A stretch of DNA of 64,000 bases, taken from NCBI GenBank assembly GCA_947683425.1, contig CANTUQ010000083.1, positions 1,755,501 to 1,819,500 on the forward strand, written 5' to 3'. Each line of letters starts with the position of its first letter. The stretch's first letter is position 1. The stretch comes from Excoecaria cochinchinensis (taxonomy: Eukaryota; Streptophyta; Magnoliopsida; Malpighiales; Euphorbiaceae). The notes under the pieces are model-generated. The model was not told the DNA's origin. It did no database searches and worked only from the letters and a program-made list of their open reading frames with translations. Shown here piece by piece: positions 47,881-60,739 of this stretch. Both the position numbers and the translations under genes were made by a program.

Positions 47881-48349
47881 CTTGAAAAAAAAAATACACA
47901 AATAATTGAAATAACTAAGAAATAAACTCTTGCATGTTAGGATCCACTTCATTCTTCTTTTCAAAGCTTCATCTTTAATTTCATTTAAAAATTTGGATCA
48001 ATATCATCAAAAACTGAAGCGGAACTTACTTCTCCAACATACTTTTTACCACTCTTGAAAATAGAAAAATAATAACTCCTATTATAAATATAATTTAAAA
48101 CTATAAAAACTTAAAAAAAAATGAAAAATAAAAATAATTCACATATAATACATACCTTATCAGTGTCTTCCTCACAATCTTCCTTGCTTTCTTCTTCATC
48201 AACACCATCCCCTTGAATAACATCAATATTTTCAACATTACACTTTTCATTAGCAAAATCTGCATCCAAATCATCTTCTCCCAAGTCCTCATCTTCTTTA
48301 ACAACAGTCCTTCCACATAAATGTACCATTATGTCACCATTATCAGTAT
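45773..48349 (-). pseudogene. Ulp1-like cysteine protease gene of a transposable element, C-terminal part
   Basis: On the minus strand one exon (about 46415-46150) reads YYLKKRKYSEHVTINFMTTDNSFDQ. A short piece near 46070 ends in HWIL, matching the catalytic His segment. The next exon (about 45995-45773) has YDSLKSKIGKELV, matching the catalytic Asp, then FYDSRKDIRLDQGAYSTKERTDPFDI. The expected D-C-G segment instead reads RMRGLF, so the catalytic Cys is absent. An acidic exon (48401-48111) lies upstream and is cut by the solo LTR at 48350. Such Ulp1/C48 domains are known in plant Mutator-like and CACTA-like elements. I cannot tell which family this is. Confidence 0.7.
46614..47773 (+). repeat. 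583-bp tandem duplication
   Basis: 46614-47190 and 47197-47773 are adjacent copies, differing at scattered positions and small indels. Each contains ACAAATGATCAAAGTT near its start and a GGTATACC repeat cluster near its end. Confidence 0.92.
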
Positions 48350-51300
48350 TGTGACGCGCGTCGAACCCTGTAAATCCCGGAAGCCTGCTTTTAAGGTCCA
48401 AGAAGGTTCATTAAACACGTAAAAATTGATCGTTTAGCAATAGACAGGAAACGACCCGTATTCTATTGTTGACGATCAACTTATGAGGGCATCTATGGAG
48501 CCACCATCCAACAAAATATTAGGAAAGTAAATCTAACCTTATGAAGCTTAAACTAGAGAAGGTTCGGGACCTCACTCTTACTTATACTTTGGTTAATATT
48601 TATATAAATGAATTTTTAACATTAATCTTTTATCTCTTTTCTTACACGAGTTGTGAAAATAAATAAAGGCATAAAACAACCACATAAAGAAAGGTATAAA
48701 GGAAAATATAAATACAAAGTAACATTATCCAACAAAAAATATAAATACAAACTAAAATTGTCCAGCAAAAAATGGAAAATAAGCATACATAAAATTGAGG
48801 ATTTGTTTAAATGAGAACATTGATTATGGAGAGTTCTTAGAAAAATTTTAAGAATAGTGGGATAAGTGATCCCATTTTGATGAAAAACTAGAACTCTTCC
48901 TTTGAGTGTCATTTTGAGGAGGAAAACTGGACATTGGTCCATTTTATTTGTATAAAATTTTTGGTGAGTATTTATGTTAACGTGCGAAAATCCTTTTATT
49001 ATTACAATCCAAAATGAAATAAAAGCAAAGTAAATAAAAATTAAAGTACAAAGGAAATTTACTAATATCCAATGCAACTCATACTAACCGTCGAATCTCC
49101 ATTCGTTGGGAAAGAACACATATGTGAGGGTATTCAGGCAAAAAATAAATAAAAGAAACGAATAAATTAGCACACTTAATAAATAATAAATACTTAAATA
49201 AACAAATGCAATGCATACTGAAATAAAAATAAGAAATAAAACATAATACATAAATGACAAAAAAATAACATAACATGCCAAAAATATGAAGGAATTAAAT
49301 AATACATATAAGATGGCATAAAAAACAAGGAAATAGGCGGGACAAAAATATAATTGAGGTTTTTTTAAAAAAAATATTTTTGAGAATAGGGTGTTTTCAA
49401 AATTATTTCTACAAATGGTGTTTTTTCACAATACCGCAGCTCACAGCTACGATATTGCTTTGGGGCGTGACTGCTGCTTTTTATTTTTTTTATTATTATT
49501 TTTTTTGTAAATGTCGCAGCTCAGAGCTGCGGCATTTACTTTATATATATATATATATATATAAGAGCAGCAGTGTTTGATTTTTTTGTTTCTTTTAAAT
49601 AAAAATTTTTGATAAAATATTTATTTTTTACTGCAATGTGCTACTAAATTTAATTTATAAAATATCAATTTTTTAAATTGAACCAAAAGACTTTAATATT
49701 ATTATTATTATTATTATTATTATTTGTGAGATCATTCCAATAAGCATGATTATTGACAAATATCCATAAAATTTATGCTCTTTATTTTTTACTTGGTTAA
49801 ATTACAATTCTTGAATTTTGATTACTATCATATTTTTGAAATTGAATTTTAGTTTAAGATTAGGTTAAAAAATAATAATAATCATCATTAGAAAATACTA
49901 ATTGTATCACTATTTAATTATAAAATTAATATTTTTATGTTATTAGTCAATAATTGCAACCTATTGCATAAAATAACACCTGTTTTAGATTGTCCACGTG
50001 TCCACTAAATAAATACATTACGCATGTACTTGGTTTAGTTTATTTATTTATTTTATTTTGAAAAACATACATCTCTTTTTTTTTCTAATAAACTTTTATG
50101 GATTTCTTTTTTTTTTTTTATAATTAAATTGTGATACAAGTAGTGTTTTCTATTGATGATTATTGTTATTTTTTAACCTAATCTTAAATTAAAATTCAAT
50201 TTCAAAAATATGATAGTAATCAAAATTCAAAATTCAAGAATTGTAATCTAACCAAATTAAAGACAGAGCATGAATTTTACGGATATTTGTCAATAATCAT
50301 ACTTATTAGAATGGTCTCACAAAAAATAATAATAATATTAAAGTCTTTTGATTCAATTAAGAATTTCAATTTAAAAAATTGATATTTTATAAATTAAATT
50401 TAGTAGCACATTGCAGTAAAAAATAAATATTTTATCAAAAGTTTTTTTTTAAAAGAAAATAAAAAAATAAAACAAGAGCAGCAGCAGGTTGCTGCTGCTC
50501 TTGTGTGTGTATATATATATATATAAAGTCAATGCGAGGTGCGACATTTACAACAAAAAAAAGTAGTAAAAGCAGCAGCTCTGACGCAGTAGCCAACTGC
50601 CGCGCCCAAGGCAATACTGCAGCTGTGAGTTGCGGCATTGTAAAAAATACCATTTGTAGAAATAGTTTTAAAAAACACCCTATTCTTAGATTTTTTTTTT
50701 CAAAATTCTCAATTATATCTTTATCCCGAAATAGGCATTAAATGGAGTCAAAGTCAACCAAACAGGAGTCATGAAGGGCCATAAACAAGGATAGACGGGC
50801 AAAAGGAGGCGCAAAAGACGAAAAGGAAGACTTTCGCTCCACCAACAGGCGTCGCTCGAGTCTTTTTCCCATCTGTCATGCCTAGAAAGCAAAATCACAT
50901 GCAGATTCACCATTTTCATGCTATTTACATGCAAATCCCTTAAACATGCATAAGAACACACTAAAATTACTCACATATTTCCAGAAACCTAATCAATTAT
51001 AGAAAGCTAAAAAATAATAGAAAATTTAGATCTAAACATGTAAAAAAATAAAGATGTCATTAATGACTTAAACTTATAAACATGCATTTTCTACATGTTG
51101 CCAATTGCATTTATTCAATCATGACAAAATAAACTTAAAATAAACATCTAGCATGCAAAAACAGTAGAGAATCACATTAAATCATGCAATAAAAAACTCA
51201 AATAATAAAGCTAACAAATAACATGATTTTTAATGGATTTAAAGATATTGAAAATATAAAGATCAAAGCCCAGTATATTACTCTCAGATTGTTGGTTTTC

Positions 51301-52205
51301 AGAGAATGGAAATTGTGCTCCAAACTCCTCCTTAAATTCACAATCAAATTAAGAAAATTAAGAGAAAAATGTATTTTTGTGTTTGTTTAAAAACTAATGA
51401 AAATAAAATATTCCCAAGAGAAGGAAATTATTGTTCCTTTCTCAGAAATTGATTTTCTTTTAAGAAATGCAGATCCCAAGAGAAGAAAATTGATTTTTTC
51501 TTTCTTAAGAGTTTGATTTCCTTCATCAGCAAACTCTTTTTTTTCTCTCAAGAAATTCCTCTCTCCAAAATTCTCCCCTCCCTTATTTTTATCTCTTTCT
51601 TTCAAATGGCTTTTAGCTCTCCTTTTTAAAAAATGGAAGAAACTTGATTTTAAGAGTTTTCAAAATCAAATCCCCTAAAATTTGATAAAAAATGAATTTT
51701 TCTCTCTAAAAAATCTCCCAAAATCAATTCCTCAAATCTCTCAAAATCTCCCATTTTCAAATTAGACCTGACGCAAATTTCCCGCTATAATGACGCCACA
51801 GATGGGAGGCACTCAAAAAAAAGTTTTAAAATCACAAAAATACCCTTCTTGCCACTACTCAGTTTACTTGTGCCTGTGACTCAATGAGTTACGAGTGCCA
51901 ATCATTGAGCCATGGGAAGGAAGAAATACGGGCCGATCCTACCAGCGAGAGGAGGGCAGAAAGGAGACAGGCGGGCATCTCTCTTAAGAGACGAGTATTC
52001 GTCAACCAAAGAGCCAAAATTTTGCACTCAAACCTATTTTCAACTCCAGAACACGTGAAAATAAAGAACTTAAGGAAAAGACCTTTTGAAAATTTATAAA
52101 ATCCAAGGATAAGGACTGGCACTTCCGTTCTCCATTTATAATATAAGTAACATGTTCCTCATTGGATAACTTTGATATGGGTTCTCTCGAAACCCAGTGT
52201 CTACA
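48350..52205 (-). repeat. Solo LTR of a Tat-type element (3856 bp including an insertion)
   Basis: On the minus strand it starts TGTAGACAC (52205) and ends GCGCGTCACA (48350), like the Tat LTR at 17433-20135. AGTAT flanks it at 48345-48349 and 52206-52210. There is no internal Tat sequence, so unequal recombination between two LTRs is likely. Without the foldback element and one copy of its target duplication it would be about 2458 bp. Confidence 0.92.
49339..50727. mobile_element. Mutator-like foldback MITE, 1389 bp
   Basis: The termini GGGACAAAAATATAATTGAG and CTCAATTATATCTTTATCCC match at 18 of 20 bases when inverted. The inverted arms continue for more than 500 bp with a central unpaired part around 49910-50140. 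GAAATAGGC is present directly on both sides (49330-49338 and 50728-50736), a perfect 9-bp target duplication as made by Mutator-type transposases. No transposase gene is present. A perfect internal hairpin of GCAGCAGC units is at 50473-50503. Confidence 0.95.
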
Positions 52206-52690
52206 AGTATTATCACCTATTTTATCCTCATCCTTAACTTCATTAATCTTTGAATGTGCACTCTCAGTGAACTAAATATTGCAAAAATAAATACAAAAAA
52301 GAATAAATGAATAAAATCATCATCATCATATAGTTTTCATATGTACAACTAGCATATTATTACTATAAGAAATATTAATCAAATTAAAAACCAAAAAAAA
52401 AAGCAAAAACTTATTTTAATGATATCACCACTTTTAAAACTTTACTCAATTCTAGAAAGCGCTTCAAATATCCTTTTAAGATTATAGTCTACATATTCCT
52501 ACATGTTAGCAACTTCTTTAACAATCTGTGATTGCTTCAAAGAAAGACCACATATCTTTTCTTTAATGTCATGCATCTCTTTTTTAATTTCATCCTCTCT
52601 CAAATCATAATCAACATTAGAGATGCCTCCTTGATTTGGATTAAAAGCATTACCAACATGGGGAGGAGTTGGCAAATCTTGAGTGTATCA
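52206..52690 (-). pseudogene. Upstream part of the Ulp1-like element's gene
   Basis: The minus strand reads VGNAFNPNQGGISNVDYDLR followed by EDEIKKEMHDIKEKICGLSLK and FEALSRIE, with an in-frame stop. It is a charged, possibly coiled-coil segment. Its position on the other side of the solo LTR from 48349 makes it likely part of the same gene. The flank 52691-52973 shows nothing I can identify. Confidence 0.45.
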
Positions 52691-52973
52691 TCAAAAGATT
52701 ATCTAAAATCTCAATGTGGAAATATGCACAAATCTAACCAAAAGTATGCAAAAATTCGGCAGCAAAATTAAGTCAAAACTAGGAGTAAAATCAGCAATTT
52801 TCATAAGAAAAAAATCACAAATTCAGCACTTCTAACTCAAATCCCTCCTTCATATTTTTGCCTCGCATTGTCTTCAATGCAGAACAAAACACCACTATGG
52901 GGCGAAGGGCAACACAAATTTAAAAGAGTGAAGTTTAGAAAATTGCCCTAGTGGAGGAGAGTATGTTGTCTTG

Positions 52974-54279
52974 TTAGTTTTGCAATGGGTGGGGTGGTGT
53001 GAACCCTATGTGTTGGAAATAAGCGTGTAAGTTAGCGTTCATCTGCTTGATGGTGGTGGAAATGGCAGCAATAGATGTCTTTAATTTGCTTAAGCGCTCT
53101 AAAGAATCTAGAGGAATATCCAAGGAAGTGGCAGCAGGAATGTGGGAAATAGAAGTAACAACAGTCTTCTGCATGTCCTTCTTGAAGACACGCTCATCGA
53201 AAGTGGCTAAGCTACCTGTACTCAAAAAATAAATAGCGTCACTTTTCCTGCAGCATAACAAGCGCAATTTATCCAGAAAAACAAATCCATTGAAGGCATT
53301 CCACAGGCAACATACATTTTAGTAGTTCCAATATCAACTTTACCCGTATTTACAGCGAAACAAGTGCCCGAAGAACTTAAAAACAACTTCTTAGGCCTAA
53401 GAGTTAATTTTTCAAATTTAAGCGCTAACCAATGTCCCAAATTCACCTTTTCACCATTCAACATGCACCACAAAAAGATTAATTATACTGTAATGATAGT
53501 AGTGTCGTCATGCCTAGCAGAATAATTATATGCTAAAAAATGGTAAATAAATGGTAAAACAGCACTTTAAATCAAATAAGCTTTAGATTTTTCCAGTATA
53601 AATACAATATTTACCTATCCAGTTAACTTCCTATGCACCTCTGTATCATCTCACAAAGCATATCAAAGTATTCATGTGACTTGGAATACTCCTCATCAAT
53701 AAACCTTAATGCAATATTAAAAGAGGTTACAGAGAAATACTGGAGATTACCTGACACCCTAAAAGTTATGGCAAAAGGCTTAGTCAAGTTGAAATTATAG
53801 GCATGATGATCAAATGAAAAAGTGTTGTAAAATTCTCTAATCAGAGCATCATAAATAGGGTAGTTAAGCATGAAAAATTTTTTCCAACCAATATTATCAA
53901 TCAGGTCAAAAACTTCATCATACAAATTTAAAGCATGTAAAGTAGAGTCTTCAATTGACCTGGCAGCTAGGATATCATTATGTTTAAGAAGAAAATACCT
54001 ATGTTGATATTGTTCATCAGGAAAGGTTAAGTTGCCTTAAAGCTCATGGGTGGAAGGGGGATTTTGGCTCTTTCCCTTACCCATTCTGGGTCGTTTCTAG
54101 GGCCTGAGTGGTGTTGGATCATTAGAAGCTAGTTCTTCTAGCACTAGAGGTACTGGAGTGGCAATTTCTTTTTCATCAAAGCTTTCATCTCTTAAGCCTA
54201 TTTGCTTGTATTTATAAGTCATAGGGTCTTTTTTCTTTTTCTCTTCTGGTCTGGTGATGGGTTATTTAGCCTTGGGGGT
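52974..54279 (-). pseudogene. Third ORF of Athila relic 3
   Basis: The minus strand begins MTPKAK (54279), then has a stop. It continues as FPDEQYQHRYFLLKHNDILA and LYDEVFDLIDNIGWKKFF (53925-53623), homologous to INDLIEGIGWTDFF in Athila1. Later frames (53473-53222 and 53267-52974) correspond to the middle and the helical C-terminal part (LSKLKTSIAAISTTIKQMNA). Several stops and shifts break it. Confidence 0.75.
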
Positions 54280-54545
54280 CATTATACGCCGTCGATAAAG
54301 TGAGCAACCGCCTTGAGTGGTGGCTGAGTAATCACGTACACCTACTGGTGGCGATGTCATGTTGGTCTCGACTAGTGCAACAGCTGCTACGCAGGCCTCG
54401 ACTTGTGCGGCGGCTACTGTGCTGGCTTCATTTAGTGCAACAGCTATCTTATCAACTATTGATTGTGCGAGATCTATGGTGTAGGTTAGTGGCACGGTTG
54501 CTACTGCGCTAGCCTCGGCTAGGGTAATGGATCCCTCGCTTGCCT

Positions 54546-55080
54546 TTAGCACGATGGTTGCCTAGCAGTTGTTGCTTCAGTTATAGGCAAAACGTCGACG
54601 CTGGCGGCTGTTGCATCACTGATGCTGGCCGGTCTTCTCCTCCATGGTGTCTGTGATCTGATATATTTCAGATGAGGTCCGGCGTGGTAAGGAAGGAGAA
54701 GGTATGAGTATTTTTTTTTTAGCTTGGGGTAAATTTCAGGGTGGTTATCAAATGGTTTTCTATTGCTGAAATCCAGGTGGAGGTCTTTACACATACTGCT
54801 GGTTAGTCCATGAGAAGTTAGGGTGATTTTGCCATCCATGGTTGTACGTGTTAGAATACAGATTGTGCTGTTGGCGACCCTGATTAGCTATATAATGAGC
54901 TTGCTCTGAATTTTGCTAAGTAAAAGCTATTCCCTCTTGGCATTCATTGGTACCATGTTGTCCACCACACATTTCACATACCTACACATAAGATTGAACA
55001 ACATTTAGTCCTAATTTATCAACTTTAGTAACTAAAGCAGAAAAAACATCAATTTCTAGAACTCCTACAATAATCGAAAA
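54546..55080 (-). pseudogene. Athila relic 3 gag, C-terminal half
   Basis: It reads VGVLEIDVFSALVTKVDKLG, then a zinc knuckle CEMCGGQHGTNEC at about 54945-54985, then LYSNTYNHGWQNHPNFSW, the segment equivalent to SNSYNPGWRNHPNFSW in Athila1 and 2. The CCHC knuckle is intact here although the younger elements lack it. An Ala-rich frame (54552-54262) follows and its identity is unclear. Confidence 0.8.
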
Positions 55081-58000
55081 TGTATCCTAGACGGATTCGC
55101 ACATGTTTAGGACATAGTTGTGGTCGAAAATGTGTATTTGGGTAATTGAAATGGTTAAGTGTAGTGAAAGACGTTATCGATATTAAGTAAAAAGGTCAAG
55201 AGTAATTTGGTCATTTTACACCTATGGATTAAATTGAATGAATTAAGTAATCTTATGGGTTAATGTATGTGAATGGATTAATTACATGCTAAATGTATGA
55301 AGAAACAAAAGATGAAGGATCAGTTGGAGAATTGCTGTAAAAATCAAAGAGAGGACCAATTAAAATTCAACACTTTGACTTAGGATAAAGATAAATTGTT
55401 TGGCCATATAAGTTGGCCAAGTTTAGTTGGCCATAAGAAGAGAGAGAAGGACAGTAATTATCCTCTATTTGTCCACCGAAATTCCTCTCTTTCATACATG
55501 AAAAATCAATAAGAAAAGGAAAAGTTCAAGTCTAGTGTAATTTATACAAGGTAAGGAAAGTAATTGGGTTTAGTTTCTCTCCAACTTAAATGTTTTAAGG
55601 TTAAGATTATAGTTCCATACATGTATTAATTTGAGTTTATCGTATGGATGTTATAAGGAAAACTAATGGGGGCATAAGTAAGAGAAGAAAAAGAAAGAAA
55701 GTAAAGTGGAGCAAAGAGGAGCAAAAGTGAAGAGAAAAGGGGTCATCCAATAAGGTTTGGGAGTCATCCAATAAGATTTGGGAACTAAGTTGTTTATATG
55801 AATTTGATGAAGATTTATGTAATCTCATATGTGGATGAATGTGATTTGTGGTTGTTGAGTTTGTGGTTGATAAGGGTATATAGATTGAATAGGAGGAATT
55901 TTGTCCAATGTTCATTAGACCCTGTGGCACTATTTTAGCCATAAAATGAGTTATAAAACTCCAAATTATATGAAATTAGTGTCAATTGAAAGATAATACA
56001 TGGATCTATAAATGTATTTGAAATAGCCATGAGCTAATTTTGGCTCTAGGTGCTTTGAAAGTGGCCAAAACAGAATTCTAATTTGGTCAGGTCATGAGAG
56101 CGGTTTGGGTTGTATGGGTCATATATGGAGTTTTAGATGTCCAAATGACCTGAAATTAATACCATTGGAAAGATAATACATAGGGGAACAAATGTTTAGA
56201 ATACCATTTTGCCTAAAAATAATGTTTACTTATTGGTTTTGGCTGCACAACTTAGTGGTGAAAAACTGTCTTATGAATTCTGTTTTGGAAGCAAGAATAG
56301 CAAGGGATCATTGCAGGCACCAATTCGTGCCACCCGTAAGGTATGCTTTTGTAAAGAATCTTTTTGAAATCTTGCAAGATTCCTAGGGGTTACGGCTGGC
56401 ACCAATCACTACCCACCTGACCCCCCTATTTTTCGAATTTAATTATAAATTTTGATATTAAATGAATTCTAATTTGAATAAAACTAAGTATGTCTCATGC
56501 TTAACCATATTAAATGATTATGGAATTTATGTAGCATTGTTATAAAATGTTTATAGACTTACACTATTTTCTCATTTGAATTTGTGATAAGTGTTATGAA
56601 AGATTCTTTGTTCGATTATTGAACATTGAAAATATTATACGATAATCATATGCAACGAATTTGAAAGTATAAAGATCATTATATGATTATAATATATAGA
56701 TGTAAATATGATGAGTATGACAGTAATATGAATATGGTATGAACAATACACAGATATGAGTTTAAGCCTGCATTAACCAAGTCGTGGATAGATAGGCATG
56801 CCTATAGGGACCTTTACTGCTGCAGCCTATGTGTCTTGAATCCCATTTGGATCCCTATGTGTTTTTGGATCCCGTTTGGTTCCCTATACGTTATTGGATC
56901 CCGTTTGGATCCCTATGCATAATATGTGATTGTACTCTCGTGAACCTATGCATTCTATATCCCATTATCCACTACAATTTGGAATGCGGGCAACAATTGA
57001 ACAAAAAGAATACTAAATAAATAACTTGAAATATATGTTAATGAGTGAATATACTTGCATGTATGAACTTTAAATGCATTTTATGACAAGTGTTTATGTA
57101 ATTTGCTATTCGTGAATGATTCTCTGATGATAGTAAAAACTTATGCTTTGAAAGAAAATATAGAAATAAGCATTTCACATGCATGTAATATTTATCGTTA
57201 TTCGTTACAGCTGTGTTATTTTGTATATATGTATCATAAACCTATTGTTTTAGCAATGATAATAAAAGTAATGAATTATAGTATGTGTTTAATATGTTAA
57301 AATTTGTCCATGAATAAAGTTAGGTGTTCTAATTTGGTAATAAGATAAGAAATGTGTATAGATATTAATAGGCACACTTATAAAGAAATGACTTCATAAT
57401 ATTGCTTGTAACTATATGTTTTGTTAATGTGCTAAGTATGGATATATTGTTTACATGGAAATTTAATAAGTTGATATGGATTATCTCACATAAATATGTA
57501 TTGAAAGGAAACCCATAAACGACAAATATGTACGAATACTCATATATTGATTATAAGTAAAAAATGTTAAAGATATGAATATGTGAACCTGAAAGGTATT
57601 TTTAAAATGAATATGATAGAATATTAATAATATGAATAGATGAATATTGTTAAGTATCCATTAAGCTGTGTATGATAAAATGTTAATCGCATGAGTATAA
57701 AATATGAAACTCACGTTAAGATATGTATTTATATTAAAGATTAACGATAAACGACATATACTAAGTGGAAATAAATGATGTGAACTATAAAATGTTTAGA
57801 TAGTATGATTAATAATATGACTTGATAAATGTATGATTACTTAAATAAGCAAATGCATGTATGTAATAAATGTATAAGGTAATTAATAATTTGGAAAGAT
57901 ACATGATAAATAAATAACATGGCACTTATTATTATATGGATATAGTTATGTGTATACGCGAAGGTATTATTACAATAATTGCCTATCTTATTAAGTAAGT

Positions 58001-58610
58001 AGATGTTATCATTAAACTGTATAAATGCATGTGTGTTTAATGCATGATTTGCCTATACATAATTAATGTAGATGTGAATCTTTATATGTATCATTTGCGT
58101 ATAATTGTTGACGACTACTATGAGTGATCGTCCATACCATAAGTGTTCCCTACTAAGCCTTTATACTTAGCACGGGTGTTTCATCCTTGCAGGTATCAAA
58201 TATAGTTGCTTTTCTAAGGACATCTCGCATCCGTCAAGGCCAACGAATATGTAGGAATTTATTTGAACGGTCTTTGTATTATGTAATTGGTGATGTAAAT
58301 GAATGACTTATATATATTAATGAGTATTGTATAAGGGAATCGATTTTGAGTTTGTAAAGTCACTTATGAGAAATGTATTATGTAAAGTGAAATTGTGAAT
58401 TTTGTTTTATAAGTAACGAAAACATGAACTTGAGAATTTTGTTTAATGTGTTAGATGAAAGTTGTTGTGCAACAAAAGAAACTTTATAATCCTGGTTTTT
58501 GGTATTTGTTTATAAGACAAGCATGTTTAGTTCGGTAGCATTCTTCACTCGTTATCGTAAACTGGCCATACTACTTTACGGTTTGCTATGTATGGGTAAA
58601 TGGTGTTACA
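55081..58610 (+). repeat. LTR-like sequence D, inserted in Athila relic 3 gag
   Basis: Gag reading stops at 58611 and resumes at 55080. The insert begins near TGTATCC and ends GGTGTTACA at 58610. It resembles LTR-like B throughout. No internal coding region is seen, so it is probably a solo LTR or a non-autonomous LTR unit. I could not identify a target duplication. Confidence 0.65.
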
Positions 58611-59409
58611 TCTCTATTAGGTTTCTTAAGAGGGTTCCTATTGGATGAGTTGTACAAATAATTATTCATTGAAATTTCCTTAAGAAGTTTCATTGCATCA
58701 TCCATTTCTAGTCCCATGAAAGCCCTTCCTGCTGCATTAACCAAAATTCGAATGTTAGGATTTAGGCCGGTGTAAAAATTATGCACCAATATCCAATATG
58801 TTATTCCATGATGTGGATGCTTCCTCAAAGGTCTTGAAACCTCTCCCAAGTATCATATATAGCTTCAGACTCTTATTGTGCAAAGTTATTAATTTCGAAT
58901 CTTATCCTTGTCATCTTCACTGGTGGAAAGAATTTTGTTAAAAATTTCTTAGCCAAATCATTCCAAGTAGTGATTGTCGCTACTAGCAAAGATTCCAACC
59001 AACTTTAAGCCTTATCCCTAAGCGTAAAAGGAAAAAGTCTGAGTTGAATAGCTTCATAAGAAGCTCCATTAGTCTTAAACGTGCCACAAATAACCAAAAA
59101 TCTTGAAATATACAAATTTGGATCCTCAATTATCAGCACTCCAAACTGACATGAATTTTGAAGCATAGACAATACGAATGACTTGATCTCAAAATTGTTA
59201 GCTTCAATGGTAGGTTGCACAATTCTTGGGGATACTTCTTCAACAGTTGGAGTCGAATAGTCATGTAATGCACGTCTAGCTGGCTCCCTCATAACTATTT
59301 CTTCTTTTTTATTTTTCTTAGCTTCTTTTTGCTCCCTTATCCTAGCCTTGAAGGTGCGCTCAATTTCAAGATCAAATAGCAACAGTTCAAAACTCTTCAA
59401 TCTTCTCAT
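58611..59409 (-). pseudogene. Athila relic 3 gag, N-terminal half
   Basis: The frame 59409-59005 has DLEIERTFKARIREQKEAKK, RALHDYSTPTVEE and LRLFPFTLRDKA, aligning with EIERTLRQQRRA, IRDYAVPRWTED and LKLFPFTLIGKA of Athila2. The capsid part between 59004 and 58850 is degenerate. 58849-58611 has YWILVHNFYTGLNPNIRILV and LLKEISMNN, then stops at LTR-like D. Confidence 0.85.
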
Positions 59410-59544
59410 ACACCTACAAATAGAGGTAAGAGAGAAATTAAATTGAGAAAAATAGAAAAATAAAAATAAATCTAAAGTAATAGTAAATTATTTGGTATTG
59501 ATATTATTCTAATCAATCTCCAGTAATGGTCACTACAAAAAAAA

Positions 59545-60025
59545 CACAGATTAGCGACTAAAATTAGCGACGGAAATTTTTCAGTCGCTAATTAGCGACT
59601 AATTTGCGACGGAAATTAAAATTAGTCGTAAAATACTATTTTTTCCAATTTTAGCGACGGAATAGCGACGGAAAAAGAAAACAGTCGCTAATTTTTGGCG
59701 GTAACTTATGGCGCCTTTTTTTGTGACTAATTTAGCGACTAAAAAATTCGTCGCTAATTTTTGCGACTAATTTAGCGACTAAAAAGTCAGTCGCTAAAAT
59801 AGCGACGGCAAAATTAGTCGCTAAATTCAGAGTCAATTCTAGCAATTTTGTTTGCGACGGATTTAGCGACTAAAGTTAGCGTCGCAAAACCTACTTTAAT
59901 TAGCGACGGAATAGCGACTGAGATGTTTGTCGCTAATTTTTTTTCAAATTTTTTTTAAAAATGAAAATGTTTTGTGAAAAAGAAAGTGATATTTTAGCGA
60001 CGGAATAATCCGTCGTTATTTTTTC
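59545..60025. repeat. Left subterminal repeats of CACTA 2
   Basis: Many copies of TAGCGAC(G/T) and their inverse GTCGCTA occur about every 20-40 bases. The matching right array is at 63352-63600. These are presumed transposase-binding sites. Confidence 0.93.
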
Positions 60026-60585
60026 GGTAAAATTGATTATAATATTAATAAAAATATGCATACATACTTATAACTATTAATTATTTTTAATATTTTTGCT
60101 TTATACATGAAATTATATTGAAATTCATTTCCTTTACTAATTCCGATAAGATTAACATTTAATCTTAAAAATATATAATTAAAATAATTATAAACAAAAT
60201 TTAATAAATTTTTTAGTAATTTTAATGATTAAAATAAATTTTTTAATTATATTTTTTACACTACAAGAAAAATTGAAATTAATAAATAGATAAGTAAATA
60301 ATAATTTTAAATAAATGTATATATATATACATAGATAAATAAATAAATAAATAAAGACAGATAACTAAATGTATAACTATAAGTCTATAAATTTTAAATA
60401 GTGTCATTTCATACATTTTAAGTATCAAAATTTATATAATTTATAGATTCGATAATTTGATTAATTGCCTAAGATAATAAATAAATAAATAAACCAAACA
60501 CGCAAAATTAAAACGTGGCAAAATGGGTACAATACACCACACAAAAGAAAAATAAAATAACAAAAAATAATAATTATACTACTAA

Positions 60586-60639
<54 letters not shown>

Positions 60640-60739
60640 GAAAATAAATTAATAAAAAGAGGGAGACAAAAATCGGGAACAATAAGAATCAAATGGGAAA
60701 AACAAAAGAAAAGAATGAGTGGGAAGAGAACTGAAAACG

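Noticed and set aside
55076..58615. Target duplication of LTR-like D
   Set aside because: Flanks GAAAA and TCTCT do not match; either the edges are misplaced by a few bases or the duplication has decayed.
60259..60270. CACTACAAGAAA inside CACTA 2, resembling the terminus of the other CACTA element
   Set aside because: I found no matching inverted terminus or target duplication nearby. It may be a remnant or chance.
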